Notes: generated from the letters alone by a model not told the origin. A stretch of DNA of 64,000 nucleotides from an uncultured Megasphaera sp. (GCF_900539295.1 NZ_UQBH01000010.1:1-64000); one strand, 5' to 3'; shown: positions 7,881-15,881, numbered from the stretch's first letter. A program made the numbers and translations.

Positions 7881-9410
7881 ATGGCTACAGGTCAGGAAAA
7901 GATTGACCAGCTCCGCGAAAAGCTCGCAAAAGTCGAGCTCGGCGGCGGTCAGAAGCGAATCGATTCGCAGCATAAAAAAGGTAAGTTGACGGCCCGCGAA
8001 CGGCTGGCAAAATTATTTGATGAAGGCAGCTTCACGGAAATGGGGCAGTTCATTCATCATCGCGGGACCCATTTCGGCCTGCAGGAAAAGGAAATCCCCG
8101 GCGACGGCGTCGTTACCGGTTACGGCACCGTACGAGGCCGGCTGGTCTTTGCCTATGCCGAAGATTTTACCGTTGAAGGCGGTTCTCTCGGCGAAATGCA
8201 CGCCCATAAGATTGCTCAGATGCAGGAAATGGCCCTCAAGATGGGTGCTCCTGTCATCGGCATCAACGATTCCGGCGGCGCCCGCATTCAGGAAGGCATC
8301 GATGCCTTGTCTGGTTTCGGCCGCATTTTCATGAATAATACGTCGGCTTCCGGCGTCATTCCCCAGTTGGCGGTCATCATGGGGCCCTGTGCCGGCGGTG
8401 CCGTTTACAGCCCGGCTTTGATGGACTTTGTCTTCATGGTCAAGAATACGTCCAATATGTTCCTCACCGGTCCGGCCGTCATCAAATCGGTTACGGCGGA
8501 AGAAGTTACGGCGGAAGAACTGGGCGGTGCCATGACTCATAATTCCATTTCCGGCGTTGCTCATTTTGCCTGTGAAAGCGAAGATGACTGCTTTGAAAAG
8601 ATCAAAGCCCTCCTCGATTTCCTGCCCAGCAACAACATGGAAGAAGCACCGGTCGTCGATACCAACGACGATCCCAACCGCGAAGACGAAAGCCTCAATT
8701 CGATCATCCCCGACGACAACAACGTGCCCTATGATATGCTCGATATCATCCGCTCCTGTGTCGACGACGGAAACGTCTTCCAGGTCCTTGAAAATTATGC
8801 CCTGAATATGATCACCTGCTTTGTCCGCTTCGACGGTCAGACTGTCGGCATCATTGCCAACCAGCCGAAGTTCCTGGCAGGCTGCCTCGATATTAACGCT
8901 TCGGACAAGGCGGCCCGCTTCATCCGCTTCTGCGACAGCTTCAACATTCCTGTCGTCACCTTCGTCGACGTACCGGGATTTTTGCCGGGTACCAATCAGG
9001 AATACGGCGGCATCATCCGCCACGGCGCAAAGATGCTTTATGCGTACTGCGAAGCTACGGTGCCCAAGATTACCGTCGTCACCCGCAAAGCCTATGGCGG
9101 TGCCTATATTGCCATGTGCTGCCGTCAGCTCGGTGCCGATATGGTCATGGCTTGGCCGTCGGCTGAAATCGCCGTCATGGGTCCTGATGGAGCCGTCAAT
9201 ATCATCTTTAAAAACGATCCGGATAAAGAAAAGAGAAAACAGGAATACATCGATGAATTCCTCTCGCCTTATAAAGCGGCTGAACACGGCCAGATCGACT
9301 GCATCATTGAACCGAAGGAAACGCGGCGGCGCATCATCAGTGCCTTGGCGATGCTCTACAGCAAACGAGAAGAACGGCCGGCCAAGAAACACGGCAACAT
9401 GCCGTTATAA
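7881..9410 (+). CDS. mmdA: Methylmalonyl-CoA decarboxylase alpha / acyl-CoA carboxyltransferase
   Basis: This 509-residue carboxyltransferase subunit moves CO2 between methylmalonyl-CoA (or propionyl-CoA) and carrier biotin. Both crotonase-fold halves are present: the N-half has GINDSGGARIQEGIDALSG and MGPCAGGAVYSPAL, the C-half has FVDVPGFLPGTNQEYGGII and KAYGGAYIAMC. The length matches the PccB/MmdA family. GGGAGG lies 7 bases before the ATG. A small membrane subunit and a biotin carrier follow closely, as in Veillonella mmdADEC. The Na+-pumping beta subunit gene is not adjacent, so it may be elsewhere, or the enzyme may be a soluble carboxylase or transcarboxylase. Substrate specificity cannot be read from the sequence alone. 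Confidence 0.9.
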   Translation: MATGQEKIDQLREKLAKVELGGGQKRIDSQHKKGKLTARERLAKLFDEGSFTEMGQFIHHRGTHFGLQEKEIPGDGVVTGYGTVRGRLVFAYAEDFTVEGGSLGEMHAHKIAQMQEMALKMGAPVIGINDSGGARIQEGIDALSGFGRIFMNNTSASGVIPQLAVIMGPCAGGAVYSPALMDFVFMVKNTSNMFLTGPAVIKSVTAEEVTAEELGGAMTHNSISGVAHFACESEDDCFEKIKALLDFLPSNNMEEAPVVDTNDDPNREDESLNSIIPDDNNVPYDMLDIIRSCVDDGNVFQVLENYALNMITCFVRFDGQTVGIIANQPKFLAGCLDINASDKAARFIRFCDSFNIPVVTFVDVPGFLPGTNQEYGGIIRHGAKMLYAYCEATVPKITVVTRKAYGGAYIAMCCRQLGADMVMAWPSAEIAVMGPDGAVNIIFKNDPDKEKRKQEYIDEFLSPYKAAEHGQIDCIIEPKETRRRIISALAMLYSKREERPAKKHGNMPL

Positions 9411-9422
9411 GGGGGTGGCCGT

Positions 9423-9899
9423 ATGTTAGAAATCCTATTTGCGGCTATCGGCGTACTGATCGTCCTGATCTTGGTCCTAAGCCGATACTACGATACCCGC
9501 TTCCGGGCTTTAGAAAAAAAGATGGAAGACATGACAGCCTTTCAGCAGAGTGTCAAAGACCTTTCTGAAGCCGTCTATGATTTAAAATCCGCTGAAAAAA
9601 AAGAAACAAAGACACAGCCTGTTCCTGAAAACAAAGACAAGGCCAATCCGATCGTTCCCGTTGGCCAGCGTCAGCCGGCTGTTGTCGAAGCCCGTCCTTT
9701 GGCGACGGTGCCTGAAAGCCGTGAGGCTTCTGATTCCGACGAACTCTCTGATGACGTCGTTGCCGTCATCATGGCAGCCGTGGCAGCCTACGGGTATTCG
9801 CCGGCAGGGATCCGCTCCATCCGGCTTGCGCATCGCGGATATAAACGCCATCGGGATAATTGGGCTATGGCAGCCCGCCTGGGTGGTATGAAACGTTAA
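9423..9899 (+). CDS. mmdD: Small membrane subunit of the decarboxylase (OadG/MmdD-like delta)
   Basis: This is a 158-residue protein with one N-terminal membrane helix (residues about 3-22, LFAAIGVLIVLILVLS), a charged coiled-coil stretch, a Pro/Ala/Glu-rich linker, and a C-terminal segment VVAVIMAAVAAYGYSP followed by a basic tail ending in WAMAARLGGMKR. That pattern is typical of the delta/gamma subunits that hold Na+-translocating decarboxylases at the inner membrane. It starts 12 bases after mmdA behind GGGGGTGG. The family is poorly conserved in sequence, so the call leans on topology and position between mmdA and the biotin carrier. Confidence 0.75.
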   Translation: MLEILFAAIGVLIVLILVLSRYYDTRFRALEKKMEDMTAFQQSVKDLSEAVYDLKSAEKKETKTQPVPENKDKANPIVPVGQRQPAVVEARPLATVPESREASDSDELSDDVVAVIMAAVAAYGYSPAGIRSIRLAHRGYKRHRDNWAMAARLGGMKR

Positions 9900-9932
9900 G
9901 GAAAAAGTCTTTGAATCCAGGAGGATACGGAT

Positions 9933-10355
9933 ATGAAAAAGTTTAAGATTACAGTCAATGGCAAGTCCTATGAAGTTGAAGTAGAAGAAGTAGGCGGCGC
10001 GGCTCCGGCAGCTCCTGCCCCGGCAGCACCCGTGCAGGCAGCAGCTCCGGCAGCACCAGTAGCTCCGGCACCGACTCCGGCTCCGGCAGCACCGGTACAG
10101 TCTCCGGCCCCGGCCGTAGGCGGCCCCATTCCCGAAGGTGCCATCACCGTAAAAGCCCCGATGCCGGGCAAGATTTCGGCTCTCAAAGTCGAAGAAGGAA
10201 CGGATGTCAAACGCGGCGACGTCCTCCTCGTACTGGAAGCCATGAAGATGCAGAACGACATTACGGCAACGGCTGACGGCAAGCTTCACGAAATGCGCGT
10301 CAAAGTAGGGGACAATGTCAAAACCGGTGACGTCTTGGCAGTTATCATGGCCTAA
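9933..10355 (+). CDS. mmdC: Biotin carboxyl carrier protein of the decarboxylase (gamma)
   Basis: This is a 140-residue biotinyl carrier. It begins with KFKITVNGKSYEVEVEEV, followed by a flexible Ala/Pro linker (residues about 22-65) and a biotinyl domain with the attachment motif EAMKM, lysine at residue 105. It shuttles CO2 from the carboxyltransferase MmdA. The linker is a long run of APA repeats, as in Veillonella and Propionigenium gamma subunits. CAGGAGG-type pairing lies just before the ATG. It is the last gene of the operon, as a strong terminator follows within 35 bases. Confidence 0.92.
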   Translation: MKKFKITVNGKSYEVEVEEVGGAAPAAPAPAAPVQAAAPAAPVAPAPTPAPAAPVQSPAPAVGGPIPEGAITVKAPMPGKISALKVEEGTDVKRGDVLLVLEAMKMQNDITATADGKLHEMRVKVGDNVKTGDVLAVIMA

Positions 10356-10386
10356 GAAAAGCCATAGCGACAAAGGAATATGATAA

Positions 10387-10425
10387 AAAAGAGGTCCGTC
10401 GGCATGTTGCTGACGAACCTCTTTT
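10387..10425. terminator. Bidirectional terminator between mmdC and the thioesterase
   Basis: AAAAGAGGT (10387-10395) pairs with ACCTCTTTT (10417-10425), with an inner CGTC/GACG pairing. Runs of A before and T after make it work in both directions for the convergent genes. Confidence 0.8.
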
Positions 10426-10441
10426 CATGTTGTTGTGAGTT

Positions 10442-10846
10442 TTATTTGGCAGCGGCCTTTTTGGCTTCTGCTTTAGCTAAGAACGGAGCCGATTCGATGA
10501 TGAAGCGTTCGTGCGTGGCTTCGCCGACGAGGCCGGCGTCGTCATGGGCTTCGATCTTGAAGGTCAGTTTTTTGCGGTCCTGTTCGACGAGGGTTGCTTT
10601 GGCCGTAACGGTCAGGCCAATCGGCGTAGCGGCGACGTGCTTGACGTTCATGGCGATGCCGACGGTGTTATAGCCTTCCGGAAGCTGGGGATCGCAGGCG
10701 TTGATAGCTGCGTTTTCCATGAGGGCGACCAGGGCCGGTGTAGCGTAGACCGGTGATTTGCCGCTGCCCAACTTAATGGCCGTATTATTTTCCGTGCATT
10801 TTTCAGAAATTTCTGCTGCTGAGTTTTCTTTGATATTGAATTCCAT
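10442..10846 (-). CDS. Thioesterase, FlK-like hotdog fold
   Basis: This 134-residue hotdog protein of the fluoroacetyl-CoA-specific thioesterase-like family probably hydrolyses short acyl-CoAs. The segment SPVYATPALVALMENAA carries the Thr and Glu that correspond to FlK catalytic positions, NVKHVAATPIG follows, and THERFII supplies a late His. The C-terminus is a lysine/alanine tail. I chose the ATG with GAGGAGG 8 bases before it; six codons upstream is only an in-frame TTG. It has its own promoter and converges on the mmd operon. The natural substrate is unknown; fluoroacetate itself is unlikely. Confidence 0.8.
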   Translation of the reverse strand: MEFNIKENSAAEISEKCTENNTAIKLGSGKSPVYATPALVALMENAAINACDPQLPEGYNTVGIAMNVKHVAATPIGLTVTAKATLVEQDRKKLTFKIEAHDDAGLVGEATHERFIIESAPFLAKAEAKKAAAK

Positions 10847-10917
10847 CGTGTATAACCTCCTCAATTTCGGTAAGAATATGCCTAAAGCATATCGATGCAG
10901 GCAATTTACATAACCAT

Positions 10918-10946
10918 ATCATATCACACTTCGCCTTTTTTTGACA
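10918..10946 (-). promoter_or_regulatory. Promoter of the thioesterase gene
   Basis: On the minus strand TGTCAA (10946-10941) and TATGAT (10923-10918) are spaced by 17 bases. The start codon is about 72 bases downstream. Confidence 0.5.
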
Positions 10947-11007
10947 GCAATTTGTTTGCTGAAGTCGTGCCGAAAGAGGCGCAGCCAATTAAAAAAAGCA
11001 GGTTCTT

Positions 11008-11036
11008 TTGACAGAAAAAGCACCATAGGATACAAT
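11008..11036 (+). promoter_or_regulatory. Near-consensus promoter of the secreted-protein gene
   Basis: TTGACA (11008-11013) and TACAAT (11031-11036) are exactly 17 bases apart, 36 bases before the start codon. Confidence 0.8.
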
Positions 11037-11072
11037 GAAACTATATTTTTCAGAGGAATGGGGAGTGAAAAC

Positions 11073-11750
11073 ATGAAACTGAAAGGAATTTGCCTGATTG
11101 CGGCGGCAGTCCTCTCTATTGGGACGGCATCGCTGGCGAAAGACAAGGGCACCTTGACTAAGTTCCCGAACTGGGGCGTCATTACCGTGCCGAACGATAT
11201 ATACATGCAGAATGGGACGCAGCCGATGCTGACGGCGTCCGTTGCGGGCAACGATGTGACGGCCCTGTTTGAAAAGATTTTTCCCATCCAACCGGAGACC
11301 TATCAGGTCGTAAAGAAGGATGACGCCGATTTTCAGTATGCCTATTTGATGCATTATAGTGTAAGTCTTTGGGACGTCAAAGCCGCTGTCTACGGTGAAA
11401 ACCGGGAAAACACCTATTTGCGCGATATCGGCAGCCGCCCTGATATGCGGGTTCTCATGGACCGGCTCAATCAAAATATGGCCAGCCGCCTGCCCGACGG
11501 CTTCCGCCTGACCGAACCGGTTACGGCTAAGAAGTATAAGGGCCGGGTCTTTTATGAATGGACCGTTGAAAAGTCCTTAGTCATCAACAGCAATGCCTTT
11601 ACGGAAACGATTCACGGCCTGGCCTGGCAGCATGGAGATACGATGGAAATTGCCGTCATCTTAGGCAATGTGGCAAAATCCGGTGATGACGACATCATCA
11701 GCACGGTAACGGATATGCTGAAGGATGCCAATAAGATGCCGAAAAAATAA
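11073..11750 (+). CDS. Secreted protein of unknown function
   Basis: This 225-residue protein starts with a signal peptide (MKLKGICLIAAAVLSIGTAS, cleavage near LAKD) and is probably periplasmic. The mature part has no motif I recognise. It contains PNWGVITVPNDIYM near the start, a central LWDVKAAVYGENREN and a late HGLAWQHGDTMEIAVI, consistent with a compact alpha/beta domain. GGGGAG lies 7 bases before the ATG, and an excellent promoter is 36 bases upstream. It forms a single-gene unit between a divergent thioesterase and a bidirectional terminator. Upstream in-frame codons back to 10941 lie before the promoter and are not used. Confidence 0.72.
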   Translation: MKLKGICLIAAAVLSIGTASLAKDKGTLTKFPNWGVITVPNDIYMQNGTQPMLTASVAGNDVTALFEKIFPIQPETYQVVKKDDADFQYAYLMHYSVSLWDVKAAVYGENRENTYLRDIGSRPDMRVLMDRLNQNMASRLPDGFRLTEPVTAKKYKGRVFYEWTVEKSLVINSNAFTETIHGLAWQHGDTMEIAVILGNVAKSGDDDIISTVTDMLKDANKMPKK

Positions 11751-11780
11751 GGGTCGCCTTGAGAGGTAATCGAGGCATAA

Positions 11781-11826
11781 AAAACGCCTTGCATGAGTGA
11801 CAAAACGCATCATGCAAGGCTGTTTT
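11781..11826. terminator. Bidirectional terminator
   Basis: An 11-bp perfect stem (11786-11796 with 11810-11820, arm GCCTTGCATGA) has a T tract on each strand. It serves the secreted-protein gene and the convergent acetolactate synthase gene. Confidence 0.88.
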
Positions 11827-11831
11827 TGGAT

Positions 11832-13487
11832 TTATAAGGTTTTCATCAAGTGTTCGAGATGAGCCGTGAGCTTCATGTTTTCTTCGTAGTCGATGGGGCA
11901 GTCGATGATGACCGGTTTGTCCTGCTGGAAGGCCTTTTTCAAGGTCGGCAGGAGGTCTTCCGTCTTTTCGATGCGGTAGCCGATGGCGTGGAAGCTTTCG
12001 GCGAGTTTTACGAAGTCCGGATTGGTGAAGTCGACGCATTCGTGGTGGCCGTACTGCATATCCTGCTTCCACTTGATGAGGCCGTAGCTGCTGTCGTTGA
12101 AGATGAGGGTGACGAAGTTCGTGCCCAGACGGTATGCCGTTTCAAATTCTTGGACGTTCATCAAGAAGCCGGCGTCGCCGGTGATGGCCAGAACTTTTTT
12201 GTCGGGGTGAACGAGTTTGGCCGAAATGGCGCCGGGAACGGCGATGCCCATGGTGGCGAACCCGTTGGAAATGAGGCAGGTGTTCGGTTCATAGCAGTTG
12301 TAGTGACGGGCGATCCAGACTTTGTTGGCGCCTACGTCGGAGATGACGATGTCGTCTTTGCCCATGATCTTCCGGCAGTCGATGAGGGCCTTTTGCGGCT
12401 TGACCGGGAAGGACATGTCTTCGGCATAGCTTTCGTGTTCGTCGACCATTTTCTGACGGATGTTCAGGAAGGCCCGCGGTTCCGGCAGGCGGGCGGCCTT
12501 TTCCATGATCCGTTCCAACGAGTCGGGAATGTTGCCGACGACTTCGACCTGGGGCTGATACTTTTTATTGATATCGGCCGGCATGGTGTCGATGTGGATG
12601 ATGTCGGCGTTGGTCAGGTGCCATTTAGCCGGAGCGTATTCGATGATGTCGTAGCCGACGGCGATGACCAGGCTGGCCTTTTCGAGAATCTTCGTCTGAT
12701 AGTCGTCCATGGGGATGCCGACGGTCCACATGGAATACTTGTTGTCAAAGGGAATGGCCCCTTTAGCCATCATGGTGTTGATGACCGGCAGTTTGAGTTT
12801 TTCGGCAAAGGCCGTCAGCTGTTTGGCTGCCTGACTGCGGATGACGCCGCTGCCGGCCAGGATGACCGGATTCTTGGCGTAGGAAATCATAGAGGCAGCC
12901 ATTTTGATCTGCGATTCTAAGGCCGTTTCCGGCTGGATCGTCTTGTGCTGCAGCGGTTTTTCGTCAGGGCCGACGGGCATTTCGCTGATGTTGACCGGAA
13001 GGTCGATGAAGGTGGCGCCCGGTTTTTCACGTTCGGCGTATTTAAAGGCCAACCGGGTGATTTCAGCCATCGTGTCTGGCCGGACGACGGTGTAGGACCG
13101 GCGGGTGATGGGTTCGAACATAGCCCTGAGGTCGAGGTACTGGTGGGCCGTGATGTGCATCTTATCGGTTCCGACCTGTCCGGAGATGGCGACGACGGGA
13201 GCTCCGTCACAGTCAGCATCGGCGACGCCGGTGATGAGGTTGGTTGCACCGGGGCCGAGGGTGGCCATGCAGACGCCGGCTTTGCCGGTCAGGCGGCCGT
13301 AGACATCGGCCATGAAGGCAGCGCCCTGTTCGTGACGGACGGTGATGAATTCAATCTTTGAATGCTCTAAGGCATTGATGATGGCTAAATTTTCTTCACC
13401 GGGGATACCGAAAATATAATGGACGCCTTCTTCTTCAAGGCATTCGATAAGAAAATCCGCCGTGTTGCGCATCTTTTGTTGTACCAT
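11832..13487 (-). CDS. alsS: Acetolactate synthase, large-subunit/catabolic type
   Basis: This 551-residue ThDP enzyme condenses two pyruvates to acetolactate and CO2. The N-domain has the catalytic Glu in TVRHEQGAAFMADVYGR (E53) and TLGPGATNLITGVADA. The C-domain has NGFATMGIAVPGAISAKL and the ThDP/Mg motif ITGDAGFLMNVQEFETA, in which the usual GDG reads GDA. No small regulatory subunit gene is adjacent, which favours the FAD-independent catabolic AlsS type over biosynthetic IlvB, but this is not proven. AAAGGAG is well spaced from the ATG and a consensus-like promoter lies upstream. It forms a single-gene unit. Confidence 0.85.
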   Translation of the reverse strand: MVQQKMRNTADFLIECLEEEGVHYIFGIPGEENLAIINALEHSKIEFITVRHEQGAAFMADVYGRLTGKAGVCMATLGPGATNLITGVADADCDGAPVVAISGQVGTDKMHITAHQYLDLRAMFEPITRRSYTVVRPDTMAEITRLAFKYAEREKPGATFIDLPVNISEMPVGPDEKPLQHKTIQPETALESQIKMAASMISYAKNPVILAGSGVIRSQAAKQLTAFAEKLKLPVINTMMAKGAIPFDNKYSMWTVGIPMDDYQTKILEKASLVIAVGYDIIEYAPAKWHLTNADIIHIDTMPADINKKYQPQVEVVGNIPDSLERIMEKAARLPEPRAFLNIRQKMVDEHESYAEDMSFPVKPQKALIDCRKIMGKDDIVISDVGANKVWIARHYNCYEPNTCLISNGFATMGIAVPGAISAKLVHPDKKVLAITGDAGFLMNVQEFETAYRLGTNFVTLIFNDSSYGLIKWKQDMQYGHHECVDFTNPDFVKLAESFHAIGYRIEKTEDLLPTLKKAFQQDKPVIIDCPIDYEENMKLTAHLEHLMKTL

Positions 13488-13544
13488 TCAGAGAACACTC
13501 CTTTGAAGATAATGGATAAATTAAAAATTGCTGTTGTAACCTGT

Positions 13545-13573
13545 ATTATAATATGGTACAGAACCTTTTTCAA
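13545..13573 (-). promoter_or_regulatory. Promoter of the acetolactate synthase gene
   Basis: On the minus strand TTGAAA (13573-13568), 17 bases and a perfect TATAAT (13550-13545). Confidence 0.8.
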
Positions 13574-13574
13574 T

Positions 13575-13603
13575 GACTTACTTGTATTTTGAGACTGTAC
13601 AAT
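13575..13603 (+). promoter_or_regulatory. Divergent promoter for the DUF523 gene
   Basis: GACTTA (13575-13580) and TACAAT (13598-13603) have a 17-base spacer. The -35 lies back to back with that of the acetolactate synthase promoter. The remaining leader of about 90 bases is GC-rich with short hairpins and no recognised element. Confidence 0.45.
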
Positions 13604-13699
13604 TCGGCGTGATGCCGTAAAAGAGGCCGGCAAGGCCGCCGCGATGAGCCGGATGGGCCGAGCGGCATGGCCTTTGCATCAGAAAGGGAAGGGGATGTA

Positions 13700-14140
13700 A
13701 TGAATATATTGATCAGCAGCTGTCTCTTAGGACAGTATTGCCGCTATGACGGGAAGACCAAGACGTATGAAGCCGTTGAATCCTTATTGGGCCGCGACGA
13801 CCTTCATTTCATTCCCGTCTGTCCGGAACAGGCCGGAGGCCTTGCGACGCCGCGCCCGCCGGCTGAGCGCTGTCGGGGACGGGTCGTAACCGAAGGAGGG
13901 CTCGATGTGACCGACCAGTATGAAAGGGGAGCGGCAGCAGCCTTGTATTTAGCTCGCCTCTTTCACTGCACGAAGGCGATTTTAAAGGCCAAGAGCCCGT
14001 CCTGTGGCTGCGGACTGATTTACGACGGCACCTTTACCCGGACCCTTACCGAAGGCGACGGCGTGACGGCAGCGCTCTTAAAGGCCGAGGGGATTGAGGT
14101 TTTTAGCGAAGGGGACCCGCTGGACTACTTGCTTTTATAA
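13700..14140 (+). CDS. DUF523 family protein
   Basis: This 146-residue member of the DUF523 (YbbK-like) family has no established biochemical role. The family's cysteine pattern is intact: SSCLLGQYCRYDG at the start, FIPVCPEQAGGLATPR with the PPAERC segment, and KAKSPSCGCG near residue 105. This suggests a metal or Fe-S binding site. I start at the ATG with AAGGGG 7 bases upstream; longer in-frame reading back to 13667 lacks a ribosome site. The 3' end overlaps the promoter of lepB. Confidence 0.85.
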   Translation: MNILISSCLLGQYCRYDGKTKTYEAVESLLGRDDLHFIPVCPEQAGGLATPRPPAERCRGRVVTEGGLDVTDQYERGAAAALYLARLFHCTKAILKAKSPSCGCGLIYDGTFTRTLTEGDGVTAALLKAEGIEVFSEGDPLDYLLL

Positions 14141-14157
14141 CGGCGGTTTGCTACAAT
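14129..14157 (+). promoter_or_regulatory. Promoter of lepB
   Basis: TTGCTT (14129-14134) and TACAAT (14152-14157) are 17 bases apart. The -35 lies in the last codons of the DUF523 gene. Confidence 0.55.
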
Positions 14158-14187
14158 ATACGAGTACGCAAGTGAGGAGGTCTCAGT

Positions 14188-14748
14188 GTGAATACGTTTT
14201 TGCATGAACTTTGTGAATGGCTTTACTCCATTGTCATCGCCTTGGCCATTGCCATGGTCATACATATTTTCTTCTTCCAGCCGACTCGCGTTTCCGGCGA
14301 GTCCATGATGCCGACCCTTAAAAACGGTGAATACCTCATCGTGTCTAAGTGGAGTCATGTCATGGGAGAAGTCCCCAATTATGGAGATATCGTCATTATC
14401 GACAGCCGTGTCCAATATCCGCGCACGTGGAAGGACGATGTAGCTGAACCGATGAACAACTACTTGGCGTTCTTTGACCATGATTTACAGACTAAAAATG
14501 TTTGGGTCAAACGGGTTATCGGCCGTCCCGGTGATACGCTGGCTTTCCATGACGGAAAGGTTTGGCGCAACGGACAGCCCTTGGATGAACCGTATATCAA
14601 TGGTCCTATGGAATACAGCAGCCGGGAAGAAGTCAAAGTCCCGGAAGGCTACGTATTCTGCATGGGTGATAACCGCAACCACAGCAGTGACAGCCGCTTT
14701 ATCGGGCCCGTGCCTATCGACCACGTCTTAGGCCGCGTCATCTGGTAA
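14188..14748 (+). CDS. lepB: Signal peptidase I
   Basis: This 186-residue type I signal peptidase cleaves signal peptides at the outer face of the inner membrane. One N-terminal membrane helix (residues about 11-30) is followed by the catalytic box SGESMMPTL with nucleophile Ser39. VKRVIGRPGDTL carries the general base Lys108. Box E (GDNRNHSSDSRFIGPV) is complete. The start is GTG, with GAGGAGG 8 bases upstream. The length and single membrane helix are of the Firmicutes SipS type rather than the longer E. coli LepB. It supplies the processing step for the secreted proteins in this window. Confidence 0.94.
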   Translation: MNTFLHELCEWLYSIVIALAIAMVIHIFFFQPTRVSGESMMPTLKNGEYLIVSKWSHVMGEVPNYGDIVIIDSRVQYPRTWKDDVAEPMNNYLAFFDHDLQTKNVWVKRVIGRPGDTLAFHDGKVWRNGQPLDEPYINGPMEYSSREEVKVPEGYVFCMGDNRNHSSDSRFIGPVPIDHVLGRVIW

Positions 14749-14770
14749 TCGGTTTTCCCGACAATTTAAT

Positions 14771-14813
14771 ACGACAGTTCGCAATCCATCCTGTCGCTAA
14801 AAAAAAACTAGGA
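14771..14813 (+). promoter_or_regulatory. preQ1-I riboswitch
   Basis: Stem P1 CGACAG (14772-14777) pairs with CTGTCG (14791-14796) around a 13-base loop. The A-rich 3' tail CTAAAAAAAAACTAGGA (14797-14813) matches the preQ1-I pseudoknot consensus closely. A terminator follows at 14838-14871, and the next two genes are the queuosine precursor transporter and QueF. Ligand-induced termination is the expected mode. Confidence 0.88.
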
Positions 14814-14837
14814 CGCATTACAAGAATTGGTGCAGTG

Positions 14838-14871
14838 CAGACGGGATTGTTTTTACAGCCCCGTCTTTTTT
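14838..14871 (+). terminator. Riboswitch-controlled attenuator terminator before queT
   Basis: AGACGGG (14839-14845) pairs with CCCGTCT (14860-14866), followed by TTTTT. It lies between the preQ1-I aptamer and the queT start. Confidence 0.78.
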
Positions 14872-14893
14872 ATTTGTTAGAAAGGCGAGTTTT

Positions 14894-15385
14894 ATGTATA
14901 ACTTTATTCTTACAACTCGGCGGATGACTTTTTCCGCCTTGGTCATGGCTCTTTATATTGCCATCCTCTATGTGACCCAGGGAATTTCCTTCGGTCCCTA
15001 CCAGATCCGCATTGCGACGGCTCTCTACGGACTGGCATTTCTCTATCCCTTCTTGGTCTTTCCCTTGGGAATCGCGAATTTCATCGCCAACTTTCTCTTT
15101 GGCGGCCTGGGCCTTATCGACATGGTCGGCGGTTGTGTCGTCGGCATCGTTACGACCTGGCTCATCGTTCAAATCCGGCAGCACCAGGGCAGTCCCTGGC
15201 TGGCAGCCCTTCCAATCTGGTGGGTACCGGCCTTGTTTGTCAGTGCCTGGCTGTCTTATTTATTGAATCTGCCTTACACGGTACTGGTCAGCAGCCTGGC
15301 TGTCGGTCAGCTGCCGCCGGCGATTTGCGGCGTCCTGCTCATTCAGGCGCTTCGTCAGCACTACGTCTTAGAAAAGGGGTTATAA
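14894..15385 (+). CDS. queT: Queuosine precursor ECF transporter S component
   Basis: This is a 163-residue integral membrane protein of the QueT family. It begins RRMTFSALVMALYIAILYVTQ (the conserved first helix), has SFGPYQIRIATALYGLAFLYP, and shows about five hydrophobic helices. QueT is the substrate-binding unit of an energy-coupling-factor transporter for preQ1 or preQ0; it needs the shared EcfA/EcfT module, which is not in this window. A preQ1-I riboswitch and attenuator directly upstream support the assignment. The queF start follows 1 base after its stop, so the two are co-transcribed. Confidence 0.92.
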   Translation: MYNFILTTRRMTFSALVMALYIAILYVTQGISFGPYQIRIATALYGLAFLYPFLVFPLGIANFIANFLFGGLGLIDMVGGCVVGIVTTWLIVQIRQHQGSPWLAALPIWWVPALFVSAWLSYLLNLPYTVLVSSLAVGQLPPAICGVLLIQALRQHYVLEKGL

Positions 15386-15386
15386 T

Positions 15387-15881
15387 ATGAGTCGAGATCA
15401 CGAAGATTTGCAGGGCATCACCTTCCTTGGCAACCAGCACACGACGTACCCGACGGACTACAATCCGGACCTTTTGGAAACCTTCATTAACAAACATCCC
15501 GACCGGGACTATTTCGTCAAGTTCAACTGCCCGGAATTTACCAGCCTTTGCCCCATGACGGGCCAGCCGGACTACGCGACAATCTACATCTCCTACGTCC
15601 CTGATGAACGGATGGTCGAAAGCAAGGCGTTGAAGCTCTATCTGTTCAGCTTCCGCAATCACGGCGACTTCCACGAAGACTGCGTCAACATCATCATGGA
15701 CGACCTCATCGACGCCATGGATCCGAAGTATATCGAAGTCTGGGGGAAATTCCTGCCCCGCGGCGGTATCAGTATCGATCCCTACTGCAATTACGGCCGT
15801 CCCGGCACGCCTTGGGAAGATGTTGCCTGGCAGCGGTTGTCCCAACATGACATATATCCCGAAAAAGTAGATAATCGATGA
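15387..15881 (+). CDS. queF: NADPH-dependent 7-cyano-7-deazaguanine reductase
   Basis: This 164-residue monodomain QueF reduces the nitrile preQ0 to the amine preQ1. The catalytic cysteine is Cys55 in SLCPMTGQPD, with Asp62 as proton donor. The QueF signature ESKALKLYLFSFRNHGDFHE is intact near residues 78-97. The size is that of the short Bacillus-type enzyme, not the long E. coli type. It is translated from the same message as queT under riboswitch control, so its product preQ1 can shut off its own synthesis. queD and queE are about 11 kb away. Confidence 0.95.
   Translation: MSRDHEDLQGITFLGNQHTTYPTDYNPDLLETFINKHPDRDYFVKFNCPEFTSLCPMTGQPDYATIYISYVPDERMVESKALKLYLFSFRNHGDFHEDCVNIIMDDLIDAMDPKYIEVWGKFLPRGGISIDPYCNYGRPGTPWEDVAWQRLSQHDIYPEKVDNR

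Noticed and set aside
8013..9392. A 459-codon open frame on the minus strand across mmdA
   Set aside because: It mirrors a strongly supported gene whose codon bias keeps the opposite frame open. No ribosome site and no recognisable domain.
9990..10120. GC-rich GCTCCGGCAGC repeats in mmdC considered as a regulatory or unstable repeat
   Set aside because: They encode the Ala/Pro linker normal for biotin carrier subunits.
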